From Entoloma clypeatum (Eukaryota; Basidiomycota; Agaricomycetes; Agaricales; Entolomataceae): a stretch of DNA of 64,000 nt. Positions 8,371 to 19,400 of the stretch are shown piece after piece (position 1 is the stretch's first letter; every line of letters begins with the position of its first letter). The position numbers were made by a program, and so were the translations under genes. The notes below the pieces were generated by a model that had not been told where the DNA came from, did not search any database, and was given only the letters and a program-made list of their open reading frames with translations. Location: assembly GCA_963565915.1 (NCBI GenBank), contig OY751490.1, positions 62,001-126,000 of the forward strand, written 5' to 3'.

Positions 8371-11300
8371 TTGCGACCCTTATCTATTAAACGGACTTGC
8401 TTGCCTTGTATGACTGCAGACAATAGAACCTATGTCATCCCTGCCAAGCGAGCCGCTGCGTCGACTAAGATTGTGAAGGGAGATAAACCTCCGAAAAGAC
8501 GAGAAATCAGGCTGTTAGCGCAGCTCAAAACACGACGAGGACCAAAGGTTATCCGACCTGAGGTTGACAGCGGATGTGAACGCACATGCATTCATCCCAG
8601 AATAGTACACGAACAGAACCTCCCCACGCGAGGAATACCACCCATAGCAATTCTAAATGCGGATGGATCACCAAATCGACAACAGAAAGCGAGCCAACTT
8701 GCCGAAGTCAAACTGGATTTGGGAGCACATCAGGAAACCATGGAAGCAATGGTACTGGACATTGGGAGGACGGACATGCTCTTGGGACATGACTGGTTGG
8801 TACACCACAACCCCACAATCAATTGGACAACCGGCGCGGTAACATTTAACCGGTGCCCAACAACATGTCGAACCAAACACTCGGATTTTAGGATTAACCT
8901 TAATGGTCGCAAACACCGGGTTCGCATGGTTGAGGTGCGCGACAAAGATGCACCCAAAAAGTCGGATCAGAAATGGAAGCCTGGAGACCCTATTTTGGAA
9001 GCTGTCACTCCCACACCACCTCCCACAACCAAACGACCCTCATATGTTGAACGATTTGCTCATCTTTTCGAGAAAGAGAACTTTGACAAGATCCCAAAGG
9101 AGAGGGAATGGGACCATGGTATCGAACTTACACCGGACGCACCAAAGGAACTAGGGGGAAATACATATCCTATGACGCAAAAGGAACAAGAGGAATTGGA
9201 CGCATTCATTGACGAGGGTCTAGCAACAGGAAAGATCCGCCCGTCCAAATCCCCTTATGCCTCCCCTTGCTTCTTCATCAACAAGAAGGATGGCTCCAAA
9301 CGATTGGTACAAGATTACCGCATGGTCAATAAATTCACGGTCAAAGACAAGTTCCCACTCCCACGAATATCCGATCTCTTGGACGTACTGAAAGATGTGG
9401 TCTACTTCAATAAAATGGACATCATGTGGGGTTATAACAACGTCTGGATTAAGGAGGGCGATGAATGGAAAGCTGCCTTCCCCACCAGTCGAGGATTGTT
9501 CGAACCATTGGTCATGTTTTTTGGTCTTTGCAATTCCCCGGGAACGTTCTCCCGAATGATGGCTAGTCTATTCCGGGACCAGATCCACCGACGTATCTGC
9601 GTGATCTACATGGATGACACTGAAGAAATCCTACAGATCCTATCGGACAATGATTTGTTCCTAAAGGAGAAGAAGTGTTCATGGGAAGTAACGAAATGTC
9701 CTATATTGGGATATGTGGTTGGTGAGGGACATGTCGAGATGGAAACTGAGAAGGTGGATACAATTCGAAACTGGCGAGCACCCACATCAAAAAAGGAAGT
9801 TCAGAAGTTCCTTGGATTTGCTAACTTCTATCGACGATTTATTGAAGGGTACTCAAACATCGCAAAACCTCTCACCGTGCTCACAGGCGGTACGGCATTT
9901 ACTTGGGGACCAACAGAGCAGCAAGCTTTTGAAGGTCTCATATGGGCAATTACATCGGCACCGGTCTTGGCATTACCGAAACCAGAGGGACAGTTCAGGG
10001 TTGAAACCGATGCATCGGGCTATGCAATTGGAGCAGTACTCTCTCAGAAGCAAGACGACAAATGGCACCCCATCACGTTCTTGTCGCGGACCATGTCCGC
10101 GGCCGAACAGAATTACGAGATATACGACAAGGAACTCCTGGCAGTCGTGGAAGCATTGAAAGATTGGAGACACTATCTGCTCGAAGCCAGGGAACGTTTT
10201 GAAATCTTGACCGATCACAAGAACCTGGAATATTTCCGTCGCCCTCAGGACCTGAATCAACGACAGCGACGCTGGAAAATGAAGTTACAAGACTATGACT
10301 TCGAATTACGGCATGTGCCCAGCAAGACCAATGCGAAAGCAGACATCCTGTCATGCTTACCCTGGTATGAAGCGGAACTCAAACCACAGGACAGTGACCA
10401 AATGCTCAAGGAGGGACTATTCTTGAAACGGTTGGAATCAGAAGATGTGGTACAAATGGAGATGTTCACAGAGGAACAATTCTTTGAAGGGGGTGAGGCA
10501 TCTGATTCCATCAAAATTGGAAACGTCACGACCATCAAAAATCCGTGGATTGCACGCATCAAGGGTTCAAACCGCATGGAGACAGAAGTAGCCCAGGGTC
10601 TAAAGAAGAATCCTCATTGGTATCAACAGGAAAACGGCATCACATATGCAGGCGAACGAGTCTATGTCCCGCCAGATCCACAATTACGACAAGAATTGAT
10701 GTTCGAGTCACACGATGCACCAGTGGCTGGACATCCAGGACAGTACCGGACACATGAACTCCTCACTTGCACCTACTGGTGGCCTACCATACTGCATGAT
10801 GTGAAGAAGTACGTGAAGGGTTGCGACACTTGTCAATGCAACAAGATTAACCGACAAAAGCGACATGCTCCGCTACATCCCCATGCAGCACCAAGTCACC
10901 CATGGGAAGACATAGGAATCGACGTCGTGGGACCAATACCAGAATCTGATGGAAAAAACGCAATTCTGGTCATCACGGATAGACATTCAAAGATGCTTCA
11001 TCTCATTCCAACAACCGTGAAACTATCGGCTGAAGGATTAGCCAAGATCTATCGGGATCAGATATGGAAGCTTCATGGGATCCCCAAGAAAATCATCAGC
11101 AATAGGGGACCGCAGTTCACCGCGAAGTTCATGGAGATACTCTGCCGCATGTTAGGGATCAAGAGGAACCTGTCCACCGCATACCACCCACAGACTGATG
11201 GACAGGCCGAGCGATCGCATCAGGAAACAGAAGCATTCTTACGAAACTTTGTCAACCACCTACAGGATGATTGGGCTGAATGGATCGCAATTGCAGAGTT

Positions 11301-12156
11301 CCAGTACAATGACAAAGAACATCAGGCAATGAAGCACACCCCATTCTATCTCAACTACCTGTCCACTGCGTACCATCCACAAACTGATGGACAAGCCGAA
11401 CGATCGCATCAGGAAACCGAGGTGTTCTTACAAAACTTTGTCAACCATCTACAAGATGATTGGGCGGAATGGATCGCAATCGCAGAATTCCAGTACAATG
11501 ACAAAGAACATCAAGCGACAAAGTACACACCATTCTATCTCAACTACGGTCTGCATCCTTGGAAGGGAGAACTTGTGTTGGAAGACACCAATCCAGCGGC
11601 AAACGACTTCTTGAAAAAACTCAAACAGGCACGAGAAGAAGCCAACGCAGCACTGAAACAGGCACAGGATCAGATGAAGAAGACAGTTGACACGCAACGA
11701 AGCCCGTCTCGGGACTACCGCATCGGAGACAAGGTGTGGCTGGAAGGGACTAACATCAGGACCGATCGACCCTCAAAGAAACTTGATGCACTCCGACATG
11801 GACCATTCAAAGTCCTAGAGAAGAAAGGAGCTAGCACGTACCTTCTTGATCTTCCAAAGACTTGGAAGATGATTCACCCTGTGTTCAACGAGACCCTGTT
11901 GTCACCATATGAAACTCCGAAGTACGCCATCCAGAAAAAGAAACCAGCCCCTGATCCGATCATCGTCGAAGGACGAGAAGAGTACCATGTGTCCACAATC
12001 CTAGACTCTCAAAAGTTCCGCGGAAAGATCCACTACCTCGTTCAGTGGGAAGGATATGGCCCAGAAGAGAACACATGGGAACCTCGAGCTAATGTTCAGA
12101 ACGCTCAAGATTTGATCCGTGATTTCCATCGGCAGAACCCGTCTCGACCACAATAA
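8371..12156 (+). CDS. Pol polyprotein of element C: protease, RT, RNase H, integrase, chromodomain
   Basis: The frame is open over 1261 codons. The protease shows PEVDSGCERTCIH and LLGHDWL. RT has the substrate loop and YMDD (9607-9618), but 14 codons present in element A directly after YMDD are missing. RNase H has TDASGYAIGAV and YDKELLAV. Integrase has the HHCC finger (CDTCQCNK, one Arg changed to Cys) and a catalytic core in which the second Asp is Asn (ISNRGPQF, AAT at 11101-11103; ISDRGPQF in A). A 63-residue segment with the Glu motif is duplicated in tandem (11170-11547). The C-terminal chromodomain is intact ([17 protein letters not shown]). The ORF is uninterrupted, but RT and integrase should be inactive. 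Confidence 0.92.
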   Translation: MRPLSIKRTCLPCMTADNRTYVIPAKRAAASTKIVKGDKPPKRREIRLLAQLKTRRGPKVIRPEVDSGCERTCIHPRIVHEQNLPTRGIPPIAILNADGSPNRQQKASQLAEVKLDLGAHQETMEAMVLDIGRTDMLLGHDWLVHHNPTINWTTGAVTFNRCPTTCRTKHSDFRINLNGRKHRVRMVEVRDKDAPKKSDQKWKPGDPILEAVTPTPPPTTKRPSYVERFAHLFEKENFDKIPKEREWDHGIELTPDAPKELGGNTYPMTQKEQEELDAFIDEGLATGKIRPSKSPYASPCFFINKKDGSKRLVQDYRMVNKFTVKDKFPLPRISDLLDVLKDVVYFNKMDIMWGYNNVWIKEGDEWKAAFPTSRGLFEPLVMFFGLCNSPGTFSRMMASLFRDQIHRRICVIYMDDTEEILQILSDNDLFLKEKKCSWEVTKCPILGYVVGEGHVEMETEKVDTIRNWRAPTSKKEVQKFLGFANFYRRFIEGYSNIAKPLTVLTGGTAFTWGPTEQQAFEGLIWAITSAPVLALPKPEGQFRVETDASGYAIGAVLSQKQDDKWHPITFLSRTMSAAEQNYEIYDKELLAVVEALKDWRHYLLEARERFEILTDHKNLEYFRRPQDLNQRQRRWKMKLQDYDFELRHVPSKTNAKADILSCLPWYEAELKPQDSDQMLKEGLFLKRLESEDVVQMEMFTEEQFFEGGEASDSIKIGNVTTIKNPWIARIKGSNRMETEVAQGLKKNPHWYQQENGITYAGERVYVPPDPQLRQELMFESHDAPVAGHPGQYRTHELLTCTYWWPTILHDVKKYVKGCDTCQCNKINRQKRHAPLHPHAAPSHPWEDIGIDVVGPIPESDGKNAILVITDRHSKMLHLIPTTVKLSAEGLAKIYRDQIWKLHGIPKKIISNRGPQFTAKFMEILCRMLGIKRNLSTAYHPQTDGQAERSHQETEAFLRNFVNHLQDDWAEWIAIAEFQYNDKEHQAMKHTPFYLNYLSTAYHPQTDGQAERSHQETEVFLQNFVNHLQDDWAEWIAIAEFQYNDKEHQATKYTPFYLNYGLHPWKGELVLEDTNPAANDFLKKLKQAREEANAALKQAQDQMKKTVDTQRSPSRDYRIGDKVWLEGTNIRTDRPSKKLDALRHGPFKVLEKKGASTYLLDLPKTWKMIHPVFNETLLSPYETPKYAIQKKKPAPDPIIVEGREEYHVSTILDSQKFRGKIHYLVQWEGYGPEENTWEPRANVQNAQDLIRDFHRQNPSRPQ
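11170..11547 (+). repeat. In-frame 189-bp tandem duplication inside integrase
   Basis: Units 11170-11358 and 11359-11547 each encode 63 residues from [12 protein letters not shown] to PFYLNY. The two units differ at many synonymous sites and at residues such as EAFLR/EVFLQ and QAMKH/QATKY. The second unit and about 190 bp after it match element A almost base for base, while the first unit does not. Confidence 0.9.
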
Positions 12157-12289
12157 AAGATGAGTTCTCAAAACCCATGACAGTATCGACCTCATCAGTC
12201 AACCACACACCGAGTTCCCCGCTCTAGTCTTCTCCCTGCCCAATATAGCCACCCCATTCTTCTTTTATCTCTCAACCATCCTCACCGCC

Positions 12290-12661
12290 ATGTCAAACAC
12301 CATCGTCACCTCCACCTCCACCACCGACATCAACCCCGCCATCACCGCCCTCATGAACGAGGCACTCTCCATGAGAGACCAAATCCATGCCCTCAAAACT
12401 TCCCTTGCCGACCTCCTTCATTGCCAGATGAATATCCAACTTCATTCGTTGTCCAATCTCCCCGTCACCCTGTCTCTCGAAGAAAAACAAATTCTCGGGA
12501 ATTACACCAGCACCCTCGTCATCGAAAATTGATGCATTCGGCTGGCCATCAAAGGCCTTGAACTCGCCGTAGCCATCAACAAGGAATTGATATATGATTG
12601 GAGCCTCAAGGAAAGTCCGAACTGGTCCGATCCCGGCAACAACGAGGGATGGGGACAATGA
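12290..12661 (+). pseudogene. Third ORF of element C, broken by one TGA
   Basis: The frame starts with MSN and follows the 122-residue ORF of element A to the end, with the last codon at 12659-12661. After 80 residues a TGA stands where element A has CGA. The next CpG in A (CGACGC) is TpG in C (TGATGC), so two CpG sites have mutated. The rest of the frame downstream is preserved (IRLAIKGLELA, NEGWG). The function is unknown. It sits 133 bp downstream of pol and 34 bp before the 3' LTR. Confidence 0.65.
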
Positions 12662-12682
12662 CTCTGTGAGGACACAGAGCTT

Positions 12683-12693
12683 GAGGAGGGGAA
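12683..12693 (+). promoter_or_regulatory. Polypurine tract of element C
   Basis: GAGGAGGGGAA ends two bases before the 3' LTR and primes plus-strand DNA synthesis in Ty3-type elements. The same tract precedes the LTR of element A. Confidence 0.8.
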
Positions 12694-12695
12694 CA

Positions 12696-13082
12696 TGTTA
12701 CGGACTTACCGGTTTGTATGTTACGCACTTTTCCCTTGCATTGTACCTTCGTTATTTCTTTGACTCATCGGACCGCTTACTCATTTACCTTTACTCTACC
12801 ATTCTCCTTTAGTATACTTCGCTCCCGCGCTGACTCGCACTCCGCAGTAGGGATTACTCAGTCCGCAGTCGTCTGACTCACTTCGCACTGCCTTTCCGCA
12901 GTTACTGACTCATCCGCACTGCCTTCCGCAGCTACTGACTCACTCGCTACCGCTCGTAGCCAGTACTATATAAACCTCATGTACCGTAGTAGATTCCTTA
13001 GATTTAGCAATCACTTTGCTCTTCGCCTTTCCACTTCCTGCATACTCTGCCCGAACCTTGGAACGGTTTGTTAAGCATAACA
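12696..13082 (+). repeat. 3' LTR of element C
   Basis: It is 387 bp and identical to the 5' LTR except for two transitions. It is followed directly by the target duplication GTGAC. Confidence 0.97.
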
Positions 13083-13339
13083 GTGACATTCGTATTTAAT
13101 ACTCACAAGATTTTTTGCAAAGAAAGATGTAAAAAACATCATGATAAAGATTGGAATATTTTTCTAATACTTTTTGAATAGTTCAGCCCTAAGTATCTTT
13201 CACTGCATCCAGTGTATAGAGTAATATATTCTGGCCAGTAGTATAGCCAGCAGCATCATAGAAACCACATACTGTTCAGGTGATGATGTGGCACGAAAAA
13301 TTGAAATTATTATAAACCTCTATGCTATGAACATATAAA

Positions 13340-14480
13340 TAAGTCCAGGTATTGCATTCCTGCATGTCCCCCATCGTTTCCTGTGCGTGCCGTGCTGTTC
13401 TCATGTCTCCTGCTGTTTCTCGCGCATCTCCCTGCACACGTCCCACCATTTTTCGCATGCGCCGTGTCGTTTCTCATGCGTGCATGCCGCGCTGTTGCTC
13501 GTGTCTGCCGCCGTTCTCGCATGTTCCCTGTCATTTCTTGTGGATGCCACACCGTTCTTGTGTCTCCCGCCATTTCTCCCATGTCTCCCGCCATTCCCGC
13601 CATTTCTCCCATGTCTCCTGCCATTCTCACATGTTTTGTCAGTAGTCTGACGTGAGGCAATGGCAGGGTGCTTACCTTCCTCGCATGTCCCACCATTCTC
13701 CTCGCGCATCTCCTGTACTGTTGCTCACATGTTTTGTCAGTTGTCTGATGTGATGCCAATGGCAGGGTGCTTACCTGTACGGCGCATCTGTGGCCCTCAT
13801 ATGAAGGGAAGGAGGAGGAGGCACCAATGGACAGAGAAGAAGGGAGAGGAGGGGAAGGAGGTGATGGGGGGAGGCAAGAAGACGTGATGTTGGACTTGCG
13901 ATATTGTTCGACTTTCGGCCTTTGCCAAGGTCGGCAAGTTCTGATGTTTCATCGATATCATAGGTGCCTAGGCCCAGAACCTGCTAAGTGTGATCAGCCG
14001 AGCATCGCCAAGTCAAGTTCTTGCCTTCCCCCATCACCTCCCTCCTCTCCCTCCTCCTCTGTCAATGCCTCCTCCCTCCATTCACACGAGGGCACCATAT
14101 AGATAAGCACCACGTCATTGGTGTCACATCAGACTACTGACCAAACACACGAGAATGGCGCGAGACGCGGGAGAACCAGCGGAAGACACAGAAGAAACGG
14201 CGGGAGGCATGGGAGAAACGGCGGGAGACGCGGACATGTGAGAAATGGTGGGAGACACAAAAACAGTGTGGCACGCGCGAGGAACAACAGGGGACATGCA
14301 AGAATGGCAGCAGACACAAGCAATGGCACGGCAGACATGAGAACCGCACGGCATACACGAGAAATGACATGGGGCACACAAAAAATGGGGGGACGTGCGC
14401 TGGCAGATGCAAGAATGGTGGAAGACATGAGGGATGTATTGAGGAACATGTCAGTGGCGAGAGGGCGAGGGACGAGAGTT
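13340..14480. repeat. Large imperfect inverted repeat (foldback) built on a short tandem unit
   Basis: The left arm (about 13440-13895) matches the reverse complement of the right arm (about 14003-14400). Shared blocks include the CACGTCCCNCCATTTTT end, runs of CATGTCTCCCGCCATTTCTC-like units, the flank GTCAGTAGTCTGATGTG and a purine-rich inner block ending GGCAAGAA. The left arm carries an extra partial duplication (13636-13790). The loop is about 110 bp. Long Arg/Gly/Asn-rich frames here are translations of the repeat and were not called. Confidence 0.75.
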
Positions 14481-14499
14481 ACGACGCACCGCGAGGGAG

Positions 14500-15601
14500 A
14501 AACCTTTTCTTGCACAATTTTCATGTCGTAGCACTTGGACTCAATCAAAGTTTTAAAAATCCATTGTTTCGTGAATTGCTGTATGATGTTTTGTCCCCCA
14601 GCTCCATACATGCAAAGTACATAGCAAGGTTGGACCAGATACCATCTACAGGTTCCTACTATTACTACACAACTACTCTACTACCTCACTCCAATTCTAC
14701 TGTACACTATGGCCCTACATACTACTACAGCACTACCGTCCTCTACAGATCACTCCAATTCTACAGGGCCCTACAGGTTTGGGTGTGTTTGCTACCATTT
14801 ACTACAGCTGAAAATCAGGGTTTGCTGATGTATGATGGTATGGTATACTACACAATGCTATATGACTATGAATTGCTATGGGGCTACAGCAGTACCACAT
14901 TATGAAATGCTATGGAACACTATGGAATGGTATGGTGCTCCGTGATGCTATGTGGTGCCATGACTTTGACTGTGTTTGCTATAGTTTGGTTTGATCAAAA
15001 TCAGAGTTTGCTGATGTCTGGTTTTAGGTTCTTGAGACTGGACTTAGAAACACTACTTGTGTGTCACATCTCACACACAAGTCTCCACTGAGATGGTGGT
15101 GCTCGTCTGTTGATCTGGTCGTCAGCAGGCGAAATGTCGTGAGATGGCAGTGTGACTCACCATTGCCTGCTGCATATGTGGCTCTCATCTGTTCACAGAG
15201 TTGTCAGTGGAGGATTGTTTTGTGGCACATGACATGCGGCTTACCGAGGCATGTGGATCTGGTGGTTGTCATGAGGGAGGCAAAATGGGTTGTGAGAAAG
15301 AGGACAGAGACAAAGTTTGTTTGATTTTGAACATGTTGACATGTGACCTGCTTGGGATTATGCCCAAGGCCCATGCGTTATCAAGTCAACTTGTTCGAAA
15401 TAACACAAGTCAGTTGAAACTCCGCCACCTCATCCTTTCCTCCCCTCCTCACAGGCCTCACATGTCGTGTTGGTAATATGTCCTGTCATGTTACGAACCT
15501 TTTCCCACTGACAACCCCATCAACAAACCACCACTACATGCCCACTGGACACAGGCAAGCCCCACTGCCATGTCACAAAACTGTAACCCACTGACTATTG
15601 T
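14500..15601. other. Repeat-derived stretch without recognisable genes
   Basis: 14640-14960 is rich in CTACTAC / CTATGG words with short inverted matches. A 20-bp motif around GTTTGCTGATGT occurs at 14813 and 15001 and again near 22034. 15050-15600 shows weak similarity to the arms of the neighbouring foldback (the GTGGCTCTCAT block and a CACTGACAA inverted match), suggesting an older relative. No coding frame has a recognisable product. Confidence 0.45.
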
Positions 15602-15990
15602 CTGGAGACACGTCCATGCAATACAAGAGGGGAGGGGGGCAAGGGGGGTCCCAAGGGAGGGCGTGCAAGGCCAGTGGCAAGAAACAAATGCCTCGAGCAG
15701 GCTCAACGGAGACATGTCCACACAATATACAAGAGGGGCATGAGAAGGAGTAGGGCTGCTGGTCCGTGAGCACAATGGGTGTGCAGGAGGGGCACGAGGC
15801 AGATCCCAAGGGACGTGCGTGCGAGGTCAGCAGTGAGAAATGAACCTCAATGGAGACATGTCCATGCAATGCACAAGGGGGAGTAGGGCCACTGGTCCAT
15901 GAGCACAATGGGCATGCAGGAGGAGCGCGAGGGGGGGTCCCAAGGGACATGCGTGCGAGGCCAGAGGCGAGAAATGAACACCTCAAGGGA
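15602..15990. repeat. Three tandem units of about 105-146 bp
   Basis: Units begin GGAGACAYGTCCAYRCAAT at 15602, 15708 and 15854. Each contains a CACAAGGGG-like block, AGTAGGGC..CTGGTCC, a GTCCCAAGGGA-like block and end near GAGAAATGAA. The first unit lacks a central part. Confidence 0.75.
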
Positions 15991-16444
15991 GCTGGAGATG
16001 TGGGACATGGGAGACACAAGAGACACAGGAAGTGGGGATGGCTAGTACAACATTGAATAATATCAATTTCTTTCGGCAAGAATATCTTGTTTTGAGCATG
16101 CATAATACATCTTTTTCATAGAAAAATAATGAGTCTGAATGAATGTTGGACTCCTATATAACCCTTGTTGCATCAGGAAAAATGTTTGTGCTCTGGACCC
16201 ATGGCCAATATTACATAGCACTGGTAATGGTCAGCAGGAGTCCATAGATCTCCGTAGCACACAGTATCGCGATGGACATCACCCATCAAATCTAGAGCTC
16301 CAATAGCTTTGTGGAAGCATCTGTAGACTTCGTACGGATAGGTAGAGCTTAGCGTGATTCGTGAAGAATAGCTCCAAGTTTGCAATAACAAACATGTATG
16401 ATTATTCGGACCTGGGGGGAGTGTTGTACAACCAAGTGTTTAAA
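15991..16444. other. No gene recognised between the tandem repeats and the Plavaka gene
   Basis: A purine run followed by TGTTGTACAACC at 16412-16431 recalls the end of an LTR element, but no matching second LTR or coding remnant could be found. Nothing else is seen here. Confidence 0.4.
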
Positions 16445-19400
16445 CTAATGGCAAGTTTGTGCTAATGTGCGTTGACGAAGGCTGTGTGCTTCTGCTAGTC
16501 GTTGGTGGCGGGTAATTTCGCTCTGGGGGCGGTTTCGGAAGCGAGTGAGATCAGGGAGGTAACGAAGATGAAAGAAATCATGGTGGCAAAGATAAGCGTT
16601 GAGATAAAATGAAGGTGCGTCGTCGAAAATGCTGTCAGATGACCACGCCCGATTTACATGGGATCCGAAATGTGGTATCAAATGGCATGAGCGCTCGAGT
16701 TGCGAGGCGGTAATGACAGACGCGTGGGGCCGGTGATTTCTAGATGCGAATGCGATATTGTACATTTCAATGTCGGGGACAGGCGTTCAGAATGGCCGGA
16801 ACCAGTGCACATAGAGTAAGGGTTCCTTGAAGGACCCATACTCATCGGGGAGCTGGAATATCAGACGGACCTGGGCTAACTGCAGGCCTGTGGGATTGGT
16901 GAGTAAGCGCACGTCAAGTCAGCGAACTGCAACGCACCGTCGAGAGGTCCCTTTCGATTGCTGCCCTCATGTAGCCGGACTAGAACCGTGCTGAAACGTG
17001 CCGGGGAAGCCTTCTTGATCCCCCCTCGTGTTACTTTTCCAGCTGTATACTTGGTAGCGATGATAGGATCCTTCACGGGAGAGGTGGAGACTTCAGGAAT
17101 GGGGGGGAGAAACAGATTCAGGCGGTGATAAACAGGGAATGTCGAACTGGCGGAGAGGTTGTGGGATGGGATGGACTTCTGATGGAGAAACACTTCTAGA
17201 TATTTGAGGAAGTCGAGAGCGCCAAAGTCTTGCGTGATTGACGCGACGGATGTAGTAGGAAGCGGCGGCTGTTTGGCAAGTTGGTAGGTTGTTGTTGTTT
17301 GCTCCATGCCCGTGTTTACCTCGCTCTCCGACTCACTGGCAGGCTCACCGTGGTCTGTATCGCTCTCGTCGCACCGATTACTACCCTGAGATACAGGTCT
17401 GGAGCTCTTCTCCCATTGCAGGTACGTGCTGAATCGGTGGATTGCTTCCTGACGGCTCAGCCATACCGTCATCTGTTTGATGTAAGCCTTCTTGTTTGTC
17501 GCGCGATATCCAATTTTGGCACAATCGATATGAAGACGTTCTGTGGCTTCGGTATTGAATCCGGCGGCACTCCCTCGTGAGCGAATTGAATCGACATAGT
17601 GTTTAATGTTGTGGAGTTTACTGATATTGAAATGTGTTCGTATATCCAGGGTCTTGAAAATCTCCTTGTTCTCATGGAACATCACCCATGCAGCGTCCAA
17701 ATGTGCAAGAGACTCGTCAGTATGAACTTCAAAATGTGCATAATAGATAAAATCCAATACTCCACGAGCGGCGCGAATGACCGCTGGATCTGTCGCATTC
17801 GCCAGGACTCCGACAAAAACTTTCTCCATGTTCTTGTGCTCGGTTCCAGTCCACTGCGTCGTAAGTGAAATTCCTTTTTTGAAATGGCGCAGGCTAGGGT
17901 GAGGTGTCATCGTACGGAAGCGCTGATCGATCTCATCAGACCCGCCATCGACCGTCTCAGAAGACCATTCAACTATATGATCCTTGAAGACACCTTTGTG
18001 GAGCTGATGGAGAAGATCGGGGGTAATACTGTCGAAGATGTTGCAGTGGGGTAAGTCCTTCCAGAAGGGATCGATGGGACGCAGGGACCACTCCTTGAAA
18101 TTGTCCGAACCTTGATTGCATGCTTTCTGTTGCAGGGCCTTCATCGTTTTCTCAGGGTCGCGCTCGACTGAGTAAACAGGATCCCCACGTTCCTCTGGAC
18201 GAACAGTGCACCGCGGGCACGCACTCTCCTTACACCCAACAATGAGGCATTGCTCTGGATAGTCGGCGATGTATGCCGCAAGGATTGGGTAAGCCTTGCG
18301 CATGAAACCATCCGCACAGCGCATTGGAACGCCATTGTGGCCCGCGTCGACCAGAGATGTGAGTAGAGTCCGCATGGCTTGGTGGAAAAGGTGGTGTCCT
18401 TCTGCTGATCTTCGTTTCTCGGAGAAACATTCGAGTTTACAGACTGGAATATACCCAACCAACACCATTGCGCGGGTAGAAGATTGACGCCGCGCTTTGC
18501 TTTCTGTGTTCCCGATTCCAAGGTAAACCGGATAAGCCTGCTTGTCCCCACTGAATGCGGTAAGGTTCGTCTTATCGGATGACAGAATCACAGGAACTAC
18601 CGTTGCCCCCAATGGTAGGGCTTTCTATTGGTGTGTCGTCTCTAACATTAGAGTCCGAAAACTCGGATCGAATGTATAATGTGCACCTGTGTTTCCCACC
18701 ACCAGTCTGCGCTGGCCATCTCGCCGTACTCACGGTTGCACCCCCCTTGGTCCCTATATATGCACTGTGGTGCGTAGGCATTGTCCTTCCCGAAAATCGG
18801 ATTTTCTAATAGCTCTTGAATGCAATCCACTGGATTTCGGCCCCACAGCTCAAGCTCTTCGGTACCAAAATTCCCTTCCTTGTTCTTTTGATCTCCAGTT
18901 ATCTCAAGTACAGTACACGTCCAGCTTGGTCCAGTCGGAAGTGCATCGATACGCTGAAGGAGACTTCGAGAATTGTGGAAACTCGGGTCGATGTTATCGC
19001 GGACCTTCATTCACTGTGTTAGCTAGGATCCACTCCGAGTCTTTGTGACAGGTACATACCGTCTTCAGCTTCAGAAAGTCGGCCATCTTATGCTGACTGA
19101 CCCCGCTTGTCATCAACCATTCAGCAAGCTCCCATTCCTCTTCGCTCTCAAATGGATGATATGGCGCTTCTCCGGCATTTTTCTGTTGCTGGCGCTGTTT
19201 GTTGAACGAGCTCTGGCAATGCCCAATAATGGAACCGGCAGGGCCAGGGAATTCTTCTATCCATCGAAATGTTGATCTGGGTGCGTCTTCATCAGGAATC
19301 TCCTCCATTTGTGGCTGTTGGTGAGGCGATGGCGCCGACGGGGGTGGGGGTGTTGAAGGTCCTTGGGCATCATGAAGTAATGGTGTGGGGGATTCAGGGT

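Larger units (their letters stand above)
6315..13082 (+). mobile_element. Complete chromodomain Ty3 retrotransposon (element C, Tf1/sushi-like) with target duplication GTGAC
   Basis: Two 387-bp LTRs (6315-6701 and 12696-13082) differ at only two positions. Both begin TGTTA and end TAACA. GTGAC at 6310-6314 and 13083-13087 is a 5-bp target duplication. Inside, in order, are a self-priming site, gag, protease-RT-RNase H-integrase-chromodomain, a third ORF and a polypurine tract. Near-identical LTRs point to a recent insertion. The proteins, however, carry a gag frameshift, a 42-bp RT deletion, an Asp-to-Asn change in integrase, a 189-bp integrase duplication and a stop in the third ORF. Confidence 0.97.

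Noticed and set aside
13325..14531. Long Arg/Asn/Gly-rich and Ser/Pro-rich frames
   Set aside because: They lie in the arms of the inverted repeat, and complementary frames on both strands are equally long, as expected for repeats.
15573..16103. 176-codon minus-strand frame
   Set aside because: It coincides with the three tandem units and its protein repeats with the same period.
16412..16440. Polypurine run followed by TGTTG, like a Copia 3' LTR start
   Set aside because: No second LTR, no target duplication and no Copia coding remnant were found upstream.
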